From Paenibacillus sanguinis 2301083 = DSM 16941 (GTDB lineage: Bacteria > Bacillota > Bacilli > Paenibacillales > Paenibacillaceae), in NCBI RefSeq assembly GCF_000374825.1, contig NZ_KB895377.1, positions 1 to 64,000 on the forward strand: DNA of 64,000 bases, written 5' to 3'. Of the stretch, positions 45,521 to 54,506 are shown one piece after another (the stretch's first letter is position 1; each line of letters starts with the position of its first letter). The position numbers were made by a program, and so were the translations under genes. The notes below the pieces were generated by a model. The model was not told where the DNA came from. It ran no database searches and worked only from the letters and a program-made list of their open reading frames with translations.

Positions 45521-46600
45521 TTGATTGAACTTGAGCAAAGCCGAAACCAGTTTCCGAAAGAGCCGATCAGGCTGATGAGCCGGGTTTACAAGTTTATATT
45601 GCCAGATGTGCGTCAGGCATTGGACGGTTGGAGGAAGGATGCCGAGGCGATTCCCGACTCGGAGCTGCGAAAGCAGGCGCTTGCCAGCATAGCGACGAAG
45701 GAATTCCACTGTCAGGGCGGGGCTGTTTATGCTGCCGCGAATCTGCCAATGCGCCACGTTCTAATTCCCCTTATCGTAGCGTTTCAGACCATTAGTGATT
45801 ATCTGGATAATCTATGTGACCGGAGCACATCCAAAGCCGCGGAGGATTTCCGCCTTCTGCATCAAAGCATGCTGGATGCGGTAGATGCTTCGGCGGAATT
45901 ACGCAATTATTATGCCTTGCGTGAAGAACAGGATGATGGAGGTTATCTGCATCGTCTGGTGAAGACCTGCCGCAATCAAATTGCACAGCTTCAGGGCTAC
46001 CCGGCGGCCATGCCGCATGTTGTCGATCTGGTGGGGCTGTATACCGACTTGCAAGTGTACAAGCATATTGATCCGCAGCAACGCGAAGCCAAGCTGTTGG
46101 AATGGTGGACTCGGCATGAACATCGTGCCCCTCATCTGAAATGGAATGAATTTGCAGCAGCAACGGGCTCTACTTTGGGCGTGTTCATGTTATTTCTGGC
46201 TGCGAGTCATGCTGACCTGGACGACAAGAGCGCAAAGATCATTCATGGTGCCTATTTTCCTCATGTTTGCGGACTACATATCATGCTGGATTACTTGATC
46301 GACCAAGAGGAAGATGAAATAGGCGGAGACCTGAACTTTTGCAGCTACTATGACAGCAAAGAAACGATGCTGGGACGAATCACGTTGATTGTCGAAGGAG
46401 CGCGGCGCGATATTCGCAAGCTGCCTGCCTCCTCATTTCATAGGATGATCATTGAGGGCTTGCTGGCTCTGTACTTATCCGATCCCAAGGTCAGTCAGCA
46501 GGAAGAAATTCGCGAGGTATCCAAACGATTGATGAAGAGAAGTCCGCTGATGCGCTTGTTCTTCTTTGCAAACAGCCGTTGGATTCGCAAGCATCTTTAA
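45521..46600 (+). CDS. ytpB: Tetraprenyl-beta-curcumene synthase (DUF2600)
   Basis: 359 aa. Belongs to the DUF2600 large terpene synthases, which in Bacillus cyclise heptaprenyl (C35) diphosphate to tetraprenyl-beta-curcumene, precursor of the spore-associated sesquarterpenes. Metal-binding Asp clusters are visible at DYLDNLCD (residues 93-100) and in DYLIDQEEDEIGGD. TTG start with SD GGAGG. No squalene-hopene cyclase gene is in the window. Followed 18 bp later by pfkA, so probably co-transcribed. Confidence 0.9.
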   Translation: MIELEQSRNQFPKEPIRLMSRVYKFILPDVRQALDGWRKDAEAIPDSELRKQALASIATKEFHCQGGAVYAAANLPMRHVLIPLIVAFQTISDYLDNLCDRSTSKAAEDFRLLHQSMLDAVDASAELRNYYALREEQDDGGYLHRLVKTCRNQIAQLQGYPAAMPHVVDLVGLYTDLQVYKHIDPQQREAKLLEWWTRHEHRAPHLKWNEFAAATGSTLGVFMLFLAASHADLDDKSAKIIHGAYFPHVCGLHIMLDYLIDQEEDEIGGDLNFCSYYDSKETMLGRITLIVEGARRDIRKLPASSFHRMIIEGLLALYLSDPKVSQQEEIREVSKRLMKRSPLMRLFFFANSRWIRKHL

Positions 46601-46618
46601 ATTATAGGAGGAATTATC

Positions 46619-47590
46619 ATGTCAGCAGTGAAAAAAATTGCAGTTCTTACAAGCGGAGGAGACTCTCAGGGCATGAATGCTGCCGTTCGTGCGGTTGTGC
46701 GCAGCGGCTTGTTTTATGGTCTAGAAGTCTACGGGATTCAACGAGGGTATCAAGGACTGCTTAATAACGATATTTTCTCGATGGACATTCGCAGTGTAGG
46801 GGATATTATTCAACGCGGAGGCACGATCCTTCAATCCGCTCGTTGTCTGGAATTCAAGACTCTGGAAGGCCAACAGCAGGGAGCGCAAATATTGCGTGAC
46901 CGTGGTATCGACGGCCTGGTTGTTATCGGGGGCGATGGCTCCTACCAAGGCGCTGAGAAGCTGAGCAAGCTAGGCATCAAAACGATGGGGTTGCCGGGAA
47001 CGATTGATAACGATATTTCCTTCACGGATTATACCATTGGATTCGATACGGCGGTTAGCATTGTTGTCGATGCGGTCAACAAGCTTCGCGATACGATGTC
47101 CTCCCATGAGCGTGCTTCTGTCGTTGAGGTTATGGGACGCCATGCCGGGGATATTGCCCTCCATGCCGGTTTGGCTGCGGGTGCAGAGACCATTCTGATT
47201 CCAGAAGTTCCATTTGATCTGAATGAAGTAGCTGACCGGATGCGCCAAAATTTTGATAAGGGCAAACGCCATAGCATCGTCATCGTAGCAGAAGGCGTAG
47301 GCCGCGGCGAGGATGTGGTACAGGCTATCAAGCAACGTCAGCCTTCGCTGGAGCCTCGTGCTACGGTATTGGGTCACATTCAACGAGGTGGTTCTCCAAC
47401 CCCATTTGATCGCAATTTGGCCAGTCGTCTTGGCGATTTCGCTGTACGCAGCCTGATCGCCGGTGAATCGAACAAGGCCTGCGGCATGATCGGTGGAGAA
47501 ATGATATTAACTGATATCGAGAAGGTTGTGTCCACCAAAAAGACGTTTGATATGGATATGTATAACCTGGCATTGCGTTTATCTCAATAA
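46619..47590 (+). CDS. pfkA: ATP-dependent 6-phosphofructokinase
   Basis: 323 aa, bacterial PfkA type. ATP site LTSGGDSQGMN (the usual SPGMN or APGMN has Gln here), IGGDGSYQGA, catalytic PGTIDNDI with its base Asp, VEVMGRHAGDIA, and LGHIQRGGSPTPFDR. It phosphorylates fructose-6-phosphate. SD AGGAGG. No pykA follows; ytpB precedes instead. Confidence 0.94.
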   Translation: MSAVKKIAVLTSGGDSQGMNAAVRAVVRSGLFYGLEVYGIQRGYQGLLNNDIFSMDIRSVGDIIQRGGTILQSARCLEFKTLEGQQQGAQILRDRGIDGLVVIGGDGSYQGAEKLSKLGIKTMGLPGTIDNDISFTDYTIGFDTAVSIVVDAVNKLRDTMSSHERASVVEVMGRHAGDIALHAGLAAGAETILIPEVPFDLNEVADRMRQNFDKGKRHSIVIVAEGVGRGEDVVQAIKQRQPSLEPRATVLGHIQRGGSPTPFDRNLASRLGDFAVRSLIAGESNKACGMIGGEMILTDIEKVVSTKKTFDMDMYNLALRLSQ

Positions 47591-47612
47591 GTTTTCCTTA
47601 AAAACAACAATG

Positions 47613-47658
47613 AACCGGATCAGATAAGGATTTTCCTTACTTGATCCGGTTTTTATTT
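47613..47658 (+). terminator. Terminator of ytpB-pfkA
   Basis: AACCGGATCA pairs with TGATCCGGTT, with an inner AAGGA/TCCTT helix; TTTTTATTTT follows. Confidence 0.9.
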
Positions 47659-47749
47659 TGGAACAGAGAAAAGCGGCTTGGCTCAGCTTACATCAATCTG
47701 TTACAATCTAGGGCGAGCCTAATACAAAGCAAACAAAGGGGGAAAGTGT

Positions 47750-47962
47750 ATGTATCTATACCGACTTGAGGCAGAAACTTCGGCGGGGTGGCTGGCTATC
47801 GTCATTGCCGCAGAGGGAGAGGAGCAGGCCTTCGCCGCAGCAGAGGAGCATATGCAGCGGCACTTCCTGCCCACACCCGAAGTGCTGGAACTGACAATTG
47901 TAGAGAAGAAACGGATAACCCTTGGGGCGGGTTATGTCATTCGGACTCAGCCCGGCAATTAG
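47750..47962 (+). CDS. DUF3906-like small protein
   Basis: 70 aa. Pattern MYLYRLEAETSAGWLAIVIA, then EEQAFAAAEEHMQRHF and ELTIVEKKRI resembles DUF3906 (by eye). Function unknown. SD AAAGGGGGAAAG before ATG 47750. Confidence 0.75.
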   Translation: MYLYRLEAETSAGWLAIVIAAEGEEQAFAAAEEHMQRHFLPTPEVLELTIVEKKRITLGAGYVIRTQPGN

Positions 47963-48001
47963 AAAGAAGCCGGGACTGGTTTGTTCTGTAATTATGGTTT
48001 A

Positions 48002-49189
48002 TTATTCGTAAGAGACACCTGGAGTATAGCGGTTGGCTGCGTTCCAGAGCAGGAACTCATCGACCTGCATGTCCCGGAGCGCACGGATTTGCTCTTCAAC
48101 CTCGTGTTTGCCGTATTTGACATAATTGCCTTTGCCTAGCCAGCTTGCGGTGAAGTCCTGAATCCACGGTCGGATAATCGGCTGCTCCTCACCCAGTTCT
48201 TCAAGCTTGGTCTGGGTGTCCTGAACGGCGCCCTTAATCGTCTGGTAAGGTGCTTTGTCCGGCACTTTGGCCCCAAACCATCCGGTTGTGTAATGACTGG
48301 GGTAGATCATCGGACAGATTACATCGACGTGATCGGATATTTTCACGAAATCCTGGCCAATGCCTTCGGCAGCGGGGACGGAGGCGGCATAACCGAAAAT
48401 ATCGACGGAGACGCGGACGCCCAGCGGCTCCAGCTCCTCTTTGGCTATCCTTGTGAATTCGGATACGGCTTCCACCCGGCTTGTATGGTCGGTTGTATAT
48501 TTTAAGGAATCAGCTCGCTTCTCGAACCCTTCTGGAAAACGTACATAGTCGAATTGAATTTCTTTGAAGCCTAATTTTGCAGCTTCTTTCGCCAGTTCAA
48601 TGTTGTAGTCCCGTACTTCCGGACTATAGGGATTGACGAACTTGTCTCCATTGTTGTTGCTCCATACGGAGCCGTCTTGCTTGCGGAAGGAATATTCGGG
48701 ATGCTTCTCGGCCAGAATGGTATCCTTGAAGACAACGATTCGGGCAATAGGATAAATAGCATGTTTCTCTAATCGGGCCATCAAGGCCTGAATATCACGA
48801 ATGAACGGCTGGGGTTTGCCCAACTCCATCAGTACGGGATTTTCCGTCTTATAGGTGATGTAGCCCAAATCATCTTTAATGTCTATGACCATAGCATTGA
48901 GTTCTGTTTGATCAACGAGTTCTACAAGCTCGTTCATGCGAGAGCCGCCAGCACTGTAGGCGGTGACGTAGATCCCCTTAACCTTGGGGGCATCCTGCTG
49001 CAAGCTGCCCTTTAGATCACCAGGCAATATAGGATGATCGGGATCTCCTTGGATCAGATTGGCCGTGACGGTCTGATAGATAGAAGGCCATATAGGAACC
49101 GCCGCTTCTTCCTTGGCTATTGGTTCCTGTGCCGGGGTTGCATTGCCCAGGGTCAAAGTCAGAAGAAGTAAGGTCCAAACGATGTTCAT
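48002..49189 (-). CDS. Secreted putative glycoside hydrolase (DUF4015)
   Basis: 395 aa. N-terminal signal peptide (MNIVWTLLLLTLTLGNATPA). The catalytic-type TIM barrel begins VKGIYVTAYSAGG, with KDDLGYITY, ARIVVFKD, QFDYVRFPEGF and DVICPMIYPSHYT at strand ends, matching the DUF4015/GH13-like family of cell-wall or exopolysaccharide hydrolases. The catalytic Asp/Glu residues are probably in the FDYVRFP and VDIFGY segments. SD AAGGGAGCGG. Confidence 0.85.
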   Translation of the reverse strand: MNIVWTLLLLTLTLGNATPAQEPIAKEEAAVPIWPSIYQTVTANLIQGDPDHPILPGDLKGSLQQDAPKVKGIYVTAYSAGGSRMNELVELVDQTELNAMVIDIKDDLGYITYKTENPVLMELGKPQPFIRDIQALMARLEKHAIYPIARIVVFKDTILAEKHPEYSFRKQDGSVWSNNNGDKFVNPYSPEVRDYNIELAKEAAKLGFKEIQFDYVRFPEGFEKRADSLKYTTDHTSRVEAVSEFTRIAKEELEPLGVRVSVDIFGYAASVPAAEGIGQDFVKISDHVDVICPMIYPSHYTTGWFGAKVPDKAPYQTIKGAVQDTQTKLEELGEEQPIIRPWIQDFTASWLGKGNYVKYGKHEVEEQIRALRDMQVDEFLLWNAANRYTPGVSYE

Positions 49190-49309
49190 ATTATCCGCTC
49201 CCTTGTATGCATTCGCTACTGATTATATCGAAAGACAGGCATCCAGAAGGAACAGGAATGTCACAATTATCCTAGAATGACATCATTTCATAGTTTCATA
49301 GATAAGCAG

Positions 49310-49348
49310 CAAAAAAGTCGCTCCTTTTACGTGAAGTAAAAGAAACGA
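49310..49348 (-). terminator. Terminator of small hypothetical gene
   Basis: On the minus strand, CTTTTAC and GTAAAAG with outer GTCG/CGAC helices precede TTTTTT. Confidence 0.7.
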
Positions 49349-49383
49349 CCGAGTACTGCAATTCACGCCGGGTCTTGATCTTC

Positions 49384-49584
49384 TTAATGAAGAAAGGCGG
49401 AGTTTTGATGCTCGCATATGCTGTAATGAATAATTTCCAGCGCATCCTGCGGCTCCAAGATAGTAAAGCCATCCCGAAGGATGATCGTTGATTCAAGCTC
49501 CTTTTGATTCAGGAAGGGCAGCATATCCGGGAACCATTTGAGTACGATTTGCTCTAGTTTTACTGTCTCCATCTCCACATCCAT
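49384..49584 (-). CDS. Hypothetical protein
   Basis: 66 aa, acidic and Leu/Ile-rich (VLKWFPDMLPFLNQKELEST). Not recognised. ATG 49584 follows AAAGGAAAGGG. It is followed by a clear terminator, which supports a real transcript. Confidence 0.6.
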   Translation of the reverse strand: MDVEMETVKLEQIVLKWFPDMLPFLNQKELESTIILRDGFTILEPQDALEIIHYSICEHQNSAFLH

Positions 49585-49753
49585 CACCCTTTCCTTTCAG
49601 AATAATTCGCCTTCGAATCCATCCTAAATCGGAAAAGCATAAAGCCTGTGAAATACGGGAAGCTGAGCCCTATCAAATTGTCTAAGGAACCGCTGTGTGA
49701 TTATTATAACAGAGAAGCAGCCGATTGAAAACGCCAGTTCCTGCGGAAAGTGG

Positions 49754-50581
49754 CTAGCGGCGACGGAAAGCCCCCATAACGCCTACCGTTTCCACAATGT
49801 TGACAAACGCGTTGGCATCCGCCTTCTTGATTATTTCCCGCAGCTCAGCTAATTCGTAACGGGTGGTGACGGTCATCAGCATATCCTTCTCTTTGTGGGA
49901 GAAAGCGCCTTGTGTCTTGATCAGAGTTACGCCACGGGGCAAGGTAAGCAGTCGTTCGAGCAGGGCATCGGTCTGGTCAGTCACAATAAACAAGGTGACC
50001 TTGATATGGCTAATGTGAATGAGGTCCACCACTTTACCCGAAATATAGATAGAGACCATGGAAGCAAGTACCAGGTCCCAGTTGCCGTTGAGGTAACCCA
50101 TAGCAAGAATAACGACGGCGTTGAGTCCAACCAGTACGTTGCCTACGGGAAAGTCGCGAAAGCGCGTGACGATGGAGCCGATGATATCGAAGCCCCCCGA
50201 AGAGCCGCCGACTCGAAAGGAAATACCGCTACCGATACCAACCAGCACTCCACCAAATACGGCAGACAGGAGCGTATCGGCGGATAGAAGCTTCTCAGGC
50301 ATGGGGATGATCGAGATAAACCAAGTCGTGCCGATGACCGACAGAATACTGAGTCCGATGAATCGCTTGCCAAGCAGAAACAATCCGGCGATCAGAAGTG
50401 GAATATTATAGGCTAGGTACATCGTGCTAATACTGAGTGGGGAGAAATAAGCGGTGAGCATGGCCAGACCGGAGACGCCCCCGCTGAGCAATTGAAGTGG
50501 AACGAGGAATAAATTGAAGCCGGAGGCGATCAGAGCTGCTCCAAGCAAAATGACTGCGCCTCTTCTAATTTCTTTATACAT
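49754..50581 (-). CDS. YitT/DUF2179 family membrane protein
   Basis: 275 aa. Five or six membrane segments (residues 8-175) with the family signatures GGVSGLAML and GIGSGISFRVGGSSGGFDII, then a cytoplasmic DUF2179 domain (HIKVTLFIVTDQTDALLERL to the end). Function unproven; Bacillus paralogues are numerous. SD AGGTG before ATG 50581. Confidence 0.9.
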   Translation of the reverse strand: MYKEIRRGAVILLGAALIASGFNLFLVPLQLLSGGVSGLAMLTAYFSPLSISTMYLAYNIPLLIAGLFLLGKRFIGLSILSVIGTTWFISIIPMPEKLLSADTLLSAVFGGVLVGIGSGISFRVGGSSGGFDIIGSIVTRFRDFPVGNVLVGLNAVVILAMGYLNGNWDLVLASMVSIYISGKVVDLIHISHIKVTLFIVTDQTDALLERLLTLPRGVTLIKTQGAFSHKEKDMLMTVTTRYELAELREIIKKADANAFVNIVETVGVMGAFRRR

Positions 50582-50742
50582 AGTGGTTCACCTCGCGTTA
50601 AAAGTAGGAATCGGGGCCTTTAGCGGCTGGTATTCTATTTAAGTTTTGTGCTATACTATTTGAGATATTCTTGAGTAGGTACTCATTTCCAGGTTCAACG
50701 CTAGAACCTATGTAAAATTTGCAGGCTTATGGGACAGTCTAT

Positions 50743-50762
50743 AAACGTCTAGAAAACGTCTA
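50743..50762 (+). repeat. Direct repeat in the cshA leader
   Basis: AAACGTCTA occurs at 50743-50751 and 50754-50762 (11-bp period), about 70 bp before cshA. It could be an operator; no known regulator assigned. Confidence 0.35.
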
Positions 50763-50828
50763 AAATTCTACTTAAGAATACAGTGAAGCTGGTGGAATTG
50801 TCCACTAAATAGAAGGAGTATGAATATA

Positions 50829-52406
50829 TTGAACACATTTGCAGATTTCGGCCTAGAGCCTAAAGTGCTACAAGCTATTACAGAGCTTGGCTTTGAAGAA
50901 GCAACACCCATTCAAGCCAAATCCATCCCCATTGCCTTGACCGGACGCGACTTGATCGGACAAGCCCAGACAGGCACAGGGAAAACCGCAGCCTTCGGCC
51001 TCCCGCTCATCAACAAAATACCGCGGGAAGAAGAGCGCATCGTTGCTTTGATTATGACACCAACCCGGGAGCTTGCCATTCAGGTGGCAGAGGAGATTGG
51101 CAGATTGTCCCGCTTTAAGGGAACCCGCTCACTTCCTATCTACGGCGGACAAGACATCGTTCGCCAAATTCGTGCTTTGAAGAGAAAACCCCAAATTATC
51201 ATCGGTACACCGGGCCGCTTGCTTGACCACATCAACCGGAAAACAATCAAATTGGACGATGTTCAAACTGTTGTATTGGATGAAGCGGATGAAATGCTCG
51301 ACATGGGCTTCATGGAGGATATTCAATCTATCTTGAAGCTGGTGCCGGAAGAGCGCCAAACGATGTTATTTTCTGCTACAATGCCAGGGAATATCCAGCG
51401 TCTTGCCCAACAATTCCTGAAAAATCCCGAGCATGTGTCTGTGATTCCAAAGCAGGTCAGTGCTCCATTGATCGACCAGGCGTATATTGAAATTCACGAA
51501 CGCCAGAAATTCGATGGATTGACTCGTTTGCTGGACATGGAATCTCCTGAATTGGCGATCGTATTTGGCCGGACAAAACGCCGGGTAGACGAGCTGTCCG
51601 AAGCGCTGCAAAAGCGCGGTTATTCGGCGGACGGCCTGCACGGAGATTTGTCGCAGAACCAACGCGATAATGTTATGCGCAAATTCCGCGACGGCAGTAT
51701 CGACGTGCTTGTAGCGACAGATGTTGCCGCTCGCGGCCTGGACGTATCCGGCGTGACGCATGTAGTCAACTTCGACCTTCCACAGGATCCGGAAAGCTAT
51801 GTACACCGTATCGGCCGTACCGGTCGTGCAGGGAAAGAAGGGGCAGCGTGGTCATTCGTAACGCCTCGTGAAATCGACCATTTGCATTTTATTGAACGGA
51901 TTACTCGTCATAAGATTGCTCGCAAGCCGTTGCCTAGTATTGCAGAAGCCATTGAAGGCAAGCAGCGCATCACCGCAGAGCGTTTGCTTGAGCTGGTGGA
52001 AAATGGGGAACTGAACGAGTACAAGGGTATTGCGATTCAAATGCTGGAGCAGTATGACTCAGTAAATTTGCTGGCGGCTGCATTCAAGCTGATTACGGGT
52101 GAGAAGAACGATAAGACTAACATCGAATTGACACCGGAAGAACCAATCCGTGTTAAACGCCGCAACCCGGATATTCGTTCGAGCGGACGTAAGCCTTCGG
52201 GTTATGGTAATAGAGGTGGCGGCGGATACCGTCGTGACTCTCAAGGTGGACGTGGTGGCTATGGCGGTAACAAGGGCGGGTACAATCGTGATGGCGGCAG
52301 CCGTGACTCCAACCGTTCTTCCTACGACCGTAAACCGCGTTCTAATTCGGGAGGCGGAGAACGAAGACCGTACAAATCCAACGATAATCAGTCCTACGAT
52401 AATTAA
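50829..52406 (+). CDS. cshA: DEAD-box RNA helicase CshA
   Basis: 525 aa. Q-motif ATPIQ, Walker [30 protein letters not shown] box [11 protein letters not shown], and [10 protein letters not shown] in the second RecA domain. The C-terminal 90 residues are Gly/Arg/Ser-rich ([18 protein letters not shown]), an RNA-binding RGG-type tail. It acts in ribosome assembly and the RNA degradosome and is cold-inducible in Bacillus. TTG 50829 lies 10 bases after AGAAGGAG; ATG 50820 is only one base from it. A 230-nt leader with small hairpins precedes it. Confidence 0.94.
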   Translation: MNTFADFGLEPKVLQAITELGFEEATPIQAKSIPIALTGRDLIGQAQTGTGKTAAFGLPLINKIPREEERIVALIMTPTRELAIQVAEEIGRLSRFKGTRSLPIYGGQDIVRQIRALKRKPQIIIGTPGRLLDHINRKTIKLDDVQTVVLDEADEMLDMGFMEDIQSILKLVPEERQTMLFSATMPGNIQRLAQQFLKNPEHVSVIPKQVSAPLIDQAYIEIHERQKFDGLTRLLDMESPELAIVFGRTKRRVDELSEALQKRGYSADGLHGDLSQNQRDNVMRKFRDGSIDVLVATDVAARGLDVSGVTHVVNFDLPQDPESYVHRIGRTGRAGKEGAAWSFVTPREIDHLHFIERITRHKIARKPLPSIAEAIEGKQRITAERLLELVENGELNEYKGIAIQMLEQYDSVNLLAAAFKLITGEKNDKTNIELTPEEPIRVKRRNPDIRSSGRKPSGYGNRGGGGYRRDSQGGRGGYGGNKGGYNRDGGSRDSNRSSYDRKPRSNSGGGERRPYKSNDNQSYDN

Positions 52407-52434
52407 GCTTTAGACGAATAGCGACTCAAACCAA

Positions 52435-52470
52435 AAGAAGACGGAGCAGGCTCCGTCTTCTTCGTTTTTT
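52435..52470 (+). terminator. Terminator of cshA
   Basis: AAGAAGACGGAG and CTCCGTCTTCTT form a perfect stem (CAGG loop), then TTTTTTT. Confidence 0.95.
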
Positions 52471-52476
52471 TGTTCA

Positions 52477-52584
52477 TTACACGAAAATCGTGCGGCTAAT
52501 GATTACAAGCAGAATGAACAATACCAGAATCGTACCTGTGGAAGTCCAGAAACCTCCGCCATATCCTACACCTACACCGGACAT
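52477..52584 (-). CDS. YjcZ-family sporulation miniprotein (copy 2)
   Basis: 35 aa. Gly-rich start (MSGVGVGYGGG) and one membrane helix. Residues from WTSTG to IISR are identical to copy 1 at 14220. SD AAAGGAGG before ATG 52584. About 50 bp upstream, CATAGTATA (minus strand, 52631-52639) fits the sigma-K -10 pattern CATAnnnTA; no -35 was confirmed. Confidence 0.85.
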   Translation of the reverse strand: MSGVGVGYGGGFWTSTGTILVLFILLVIISRTIFV

Positions 52585-52767
52585 GAGACAACCTCCTTTT
52601 AATTATTGTTAAGGTTTTGAAGTTACGGTATATACTATGGCACATCGGCCCTTGAAGATTAGACGCTAACCTAAGAGGCTGCAAATTAGGCGCTGGAACG
52701 TGATGGACGAATCATGTATAGTTAAAGATAGGCAGAACCATCACTTTGCTCGAGAGGAGATTTTTAC

Positions 52768-53571
52768 TTGGAATACAAAGGTTTTATGGGCGGGTTTTAT
52801 AAAATTACTGAATGGATTATGCGGATTTCCGGAAGCAACCTGCTGTGGCTGCTTTGTTCCTCGCCGTTTATGTTGGTACTGGGGATGAAGTTCTTGCTGT
52901 TGCTCCAGACGCCAGCGCCTCCCCCAGAGACACTGACCATTTGGATCATGGGCTTTTTGGCACCGTTTACACTGTTCCCCGCTACGTCCGCCTTGTTCTC
53001 TGTAACCCGCAAATGGGTGATGGGGGAGAGTGATCTTAGCATTATCAAGGTTTATTTCAAGGGCTACAAGGAAAATTACAAGCAAAGCATGATCGGCGGC
53101 ATCTTCTATACCTTGCTCTTTGCCATTATGTATGTGGATTACCAGGTATACATGACGCAGATGGAAAATCTGCAAATCATCGGTATGATTATGTTGTTCT
53201 TCCTGCTTTTGCTGTCCTTGTCATTGTTTAATTTCTTTTCCCTTGTTGCGCACTACCATCTGGGGGCGCTGCAATTGATCAAGAACGCCATTCTGTTCAC
53301 GATTCTTCGTCCATTCCGAACGCTCTCCACGTTGATTTGTGCCGGGGTGCTGGGCTTGCTGACCTTGCGCTACGGCTGGCTAATCTTCTTTGGATTTGGC
53401 AGCTTGACTGCGCTGGTTGCTTTCTACAATTTCTACATCGCTTATAACAAGATTCAGGAGAAAGTCGAAAGAATGCGCCAGGCCGAGGAAGATTCGAGCA
53501 ACAGCAAAGTCGAGGAAGACGAGGATATGGCTCTGGATCTGCCAGCGGATGAGCAGAAAGAAAAAGATTGA
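52768..53571 (+). CDS. DUF624 (YesL-like) membrane protein
   Basis: 267 aa with about five membrane segments; the N-terminal GFYKITEWIMRISGSNLLWLL resembles the YesL start. A charged, acidic C-terminal tail (EEDSSNSKVEEDEDMALD) is predicted to be cytoplasmic. Function unknown; in other genomes it often neighbours sugar ABC genes, but not here. TTG start with SD GAGAGGAG. Confidence 0.85.
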   Translation: MEYKGFMGGFYKITEWIMRISGSNLLWLLCSSPFMLVLGMKFLLLLQTPAPPPETLTIWIMGFLAPFTLFPATSALFSVTRKWVMGESDLSIIKVYFKGYKENYKQSMIGGIFYTLLFAIMYVDYQVYMTQMENLQIIGMIMLFFLLLLSLSLFNFFSLVAHYHLGALQLIKNAILFTILRPFRTLSTLICAGVLGLLTLRYGWLIFFGFGSLTALVAFYNFYIAYNKIQEKVERMRQAEEDSSNSKVEEDEDMALDLPADEQKEKD

Positions 53572-53593
53572 TGAATGGACCTATGTAGCTAAG

Positions 53594-53622
53594 TTTACAT
53601 TTTTTTAACAAAGTCTTATAAT
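53594..53622 (+). promoter_or_regulatory. Promoter of the 6S-like RNA
   Basis: TTTACA (53594-53599), 17 bp, TATAAT (53617-53622): a near-consensus sigma-A promoter facing a stretch without ORFs. Confidence 0.85.
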
Positions 53623-53629
53623 AGGTTTA

Positions 53630-53818
53630 CGTCCTGCGATGTACGTTTCGGTTCTATGTTGTTTTGAACCAATGACAATGTCTCGGGAGACCTAAATTGC
53701 CTCGTAGCTGAACTGCCCTATCCAAGTGATGTGGGGACTTCAAAAGCGTTGCTGCGGTCACCCACCTGCTAATGCAGGTTCGAGACAATGTAACCGGACG
53801 GCATAGGCGGGTCTTATC
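53630..53818 (+). ncRNA. ssrS: Probable 6S RNA (SsrS)
   Basis: A transcript of about 190 nt. Its ends pair (CCTGC at 53633 with GCGGG near 53812, plus ATG/CAT) to form the closing stem. Inside, CACCTGCTAATGCAGG forms the short hairpin and ACGGCATAGGCGGG the 3' strand typical of 6S RNA, with large internal bubbles on both arms. 6S RNA binds sigma-A RNA polymerase as a promoter mimic in stationary phase. A strong promoter and a terminator flank it. Identified from memory of the consensus, not by a covariance model. Confidence 0.75.
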
Positions 53819-53832
53819 CAAGTTTCTCAAGC

Positions 53833-53883
53833 AGCGCCCTGTATTTCTTTGGCAGCCCCAAGGAAGGACAAGGCGCTTTTTGT
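53833..53883 (+). terminator. Terminator after the 6S-like RNA
   Basis: AGCGCC (53833) pairs with GGCGCT, with inner TTGG/CCAA pairing; TTTTTG follows. Confidence 0.8.
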
Positions 53884-53998
53884 TTATGCAAATCGTGAAG
53901 CGCTCCGCTTTTGTTTGTGTAATAACAATGGTAAACTAGTACTAGGAAAACGCATACCGTTATACTGATGCTTGAAGGATATGAAGGAGGAAGAATCG

Positions 53999-54391
53999 TT
54001 GTCACTGAAGAGAACGTTAGCTGGCATTTTTCGTAGCCAGGAGGGAACCAGCGACCGAGCGAAGCTGCCCGAATTGAAGACCAGGTATTATCAATTATCC
54101 CGCGAGAAGCTATGGGAGGAAGTCTCCTCTACATTGAAGAAAATTCCCGGCTACAAGGTACTGCATGAAGTTTCCTCGGTAGGGGAAATTACATTGGAGA
54201 AGCGGACCAGTCTGGGACGAGTTATGGATATTACGGTGTCCATTGTATCAACGGGACCGGTTCGCAGTGCAGTGGATATCTATTCTGCGACGCGTGGCTC
54301 GATGGGCGACCTGGGAGCCAATTACCGCAATATTCAGCAATTATTTGCGGTGCTGGACAAGAAGCTGGCCGCCTACAAGACATCCAACTAA
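53999..54391 (+). CDS. DUF1499-like protein
   Basis: 130 aa. The C-terminal VDIYSATRGSMGDLGANYRN resembles the DUF1499 core (S-x-S-R-x-G-x-x-D-x-G-x-N-R). Soluble with a basic N-terminus. Function unknown. TTG start with AAGGAGG; the in-frame ATG 53972 precedes that SD. Confidence 0.75.
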   Translation: MSLKRTLAGIFRSQEGTSDRAKLPELKTRYYQLSREKLWEEVSSTLKKIPGYKVLHEVSSVGEITLEKRTSLGRVMDITVSIVSTGPVRSAVDIYSATRGSMGDLGANYRNIQQLFAVLDKKLAAYKTSN

Positions 54392-54403
54392 CGTTAGTAG
54401 CGC

Positions 54404-54440
54404 GAGCTCAAAAAGTCAGATTTTGAACGCAGCTTCTTAT
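54404..54440 (+). repeat. Interspersed intergenic repeat, short copy
   Basis: GAGCTCAAAAAGTCAG and the bases after it match the start of the longer copy at 36861. Confidence 0.4.
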
Positions 54441-54454
54441 GACCGCAAAGCCTA

Positions 54455-54495
54455 AAAAAAGCGAGCAGGGAGAAGGATCTCCCACTCGCTTTTCA
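54455..54495. terminator. Bidirectional terminator
   Basis: GCGAG-GGGAGA pairs with TCTCCC-CTCGC (AGGA loop); A- and T-runs flank the stem for convergent genes. Confidence 0.85.
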
Positions 54496-54506
54496 CTTTC
54501 AGGCTG

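Noticed and set aside
49296..49496. 66-codon minus ORF overlapping the small gene at 49384
   Set aside because: Runs through the terminator hairpin and has no SD; the other frame has both.
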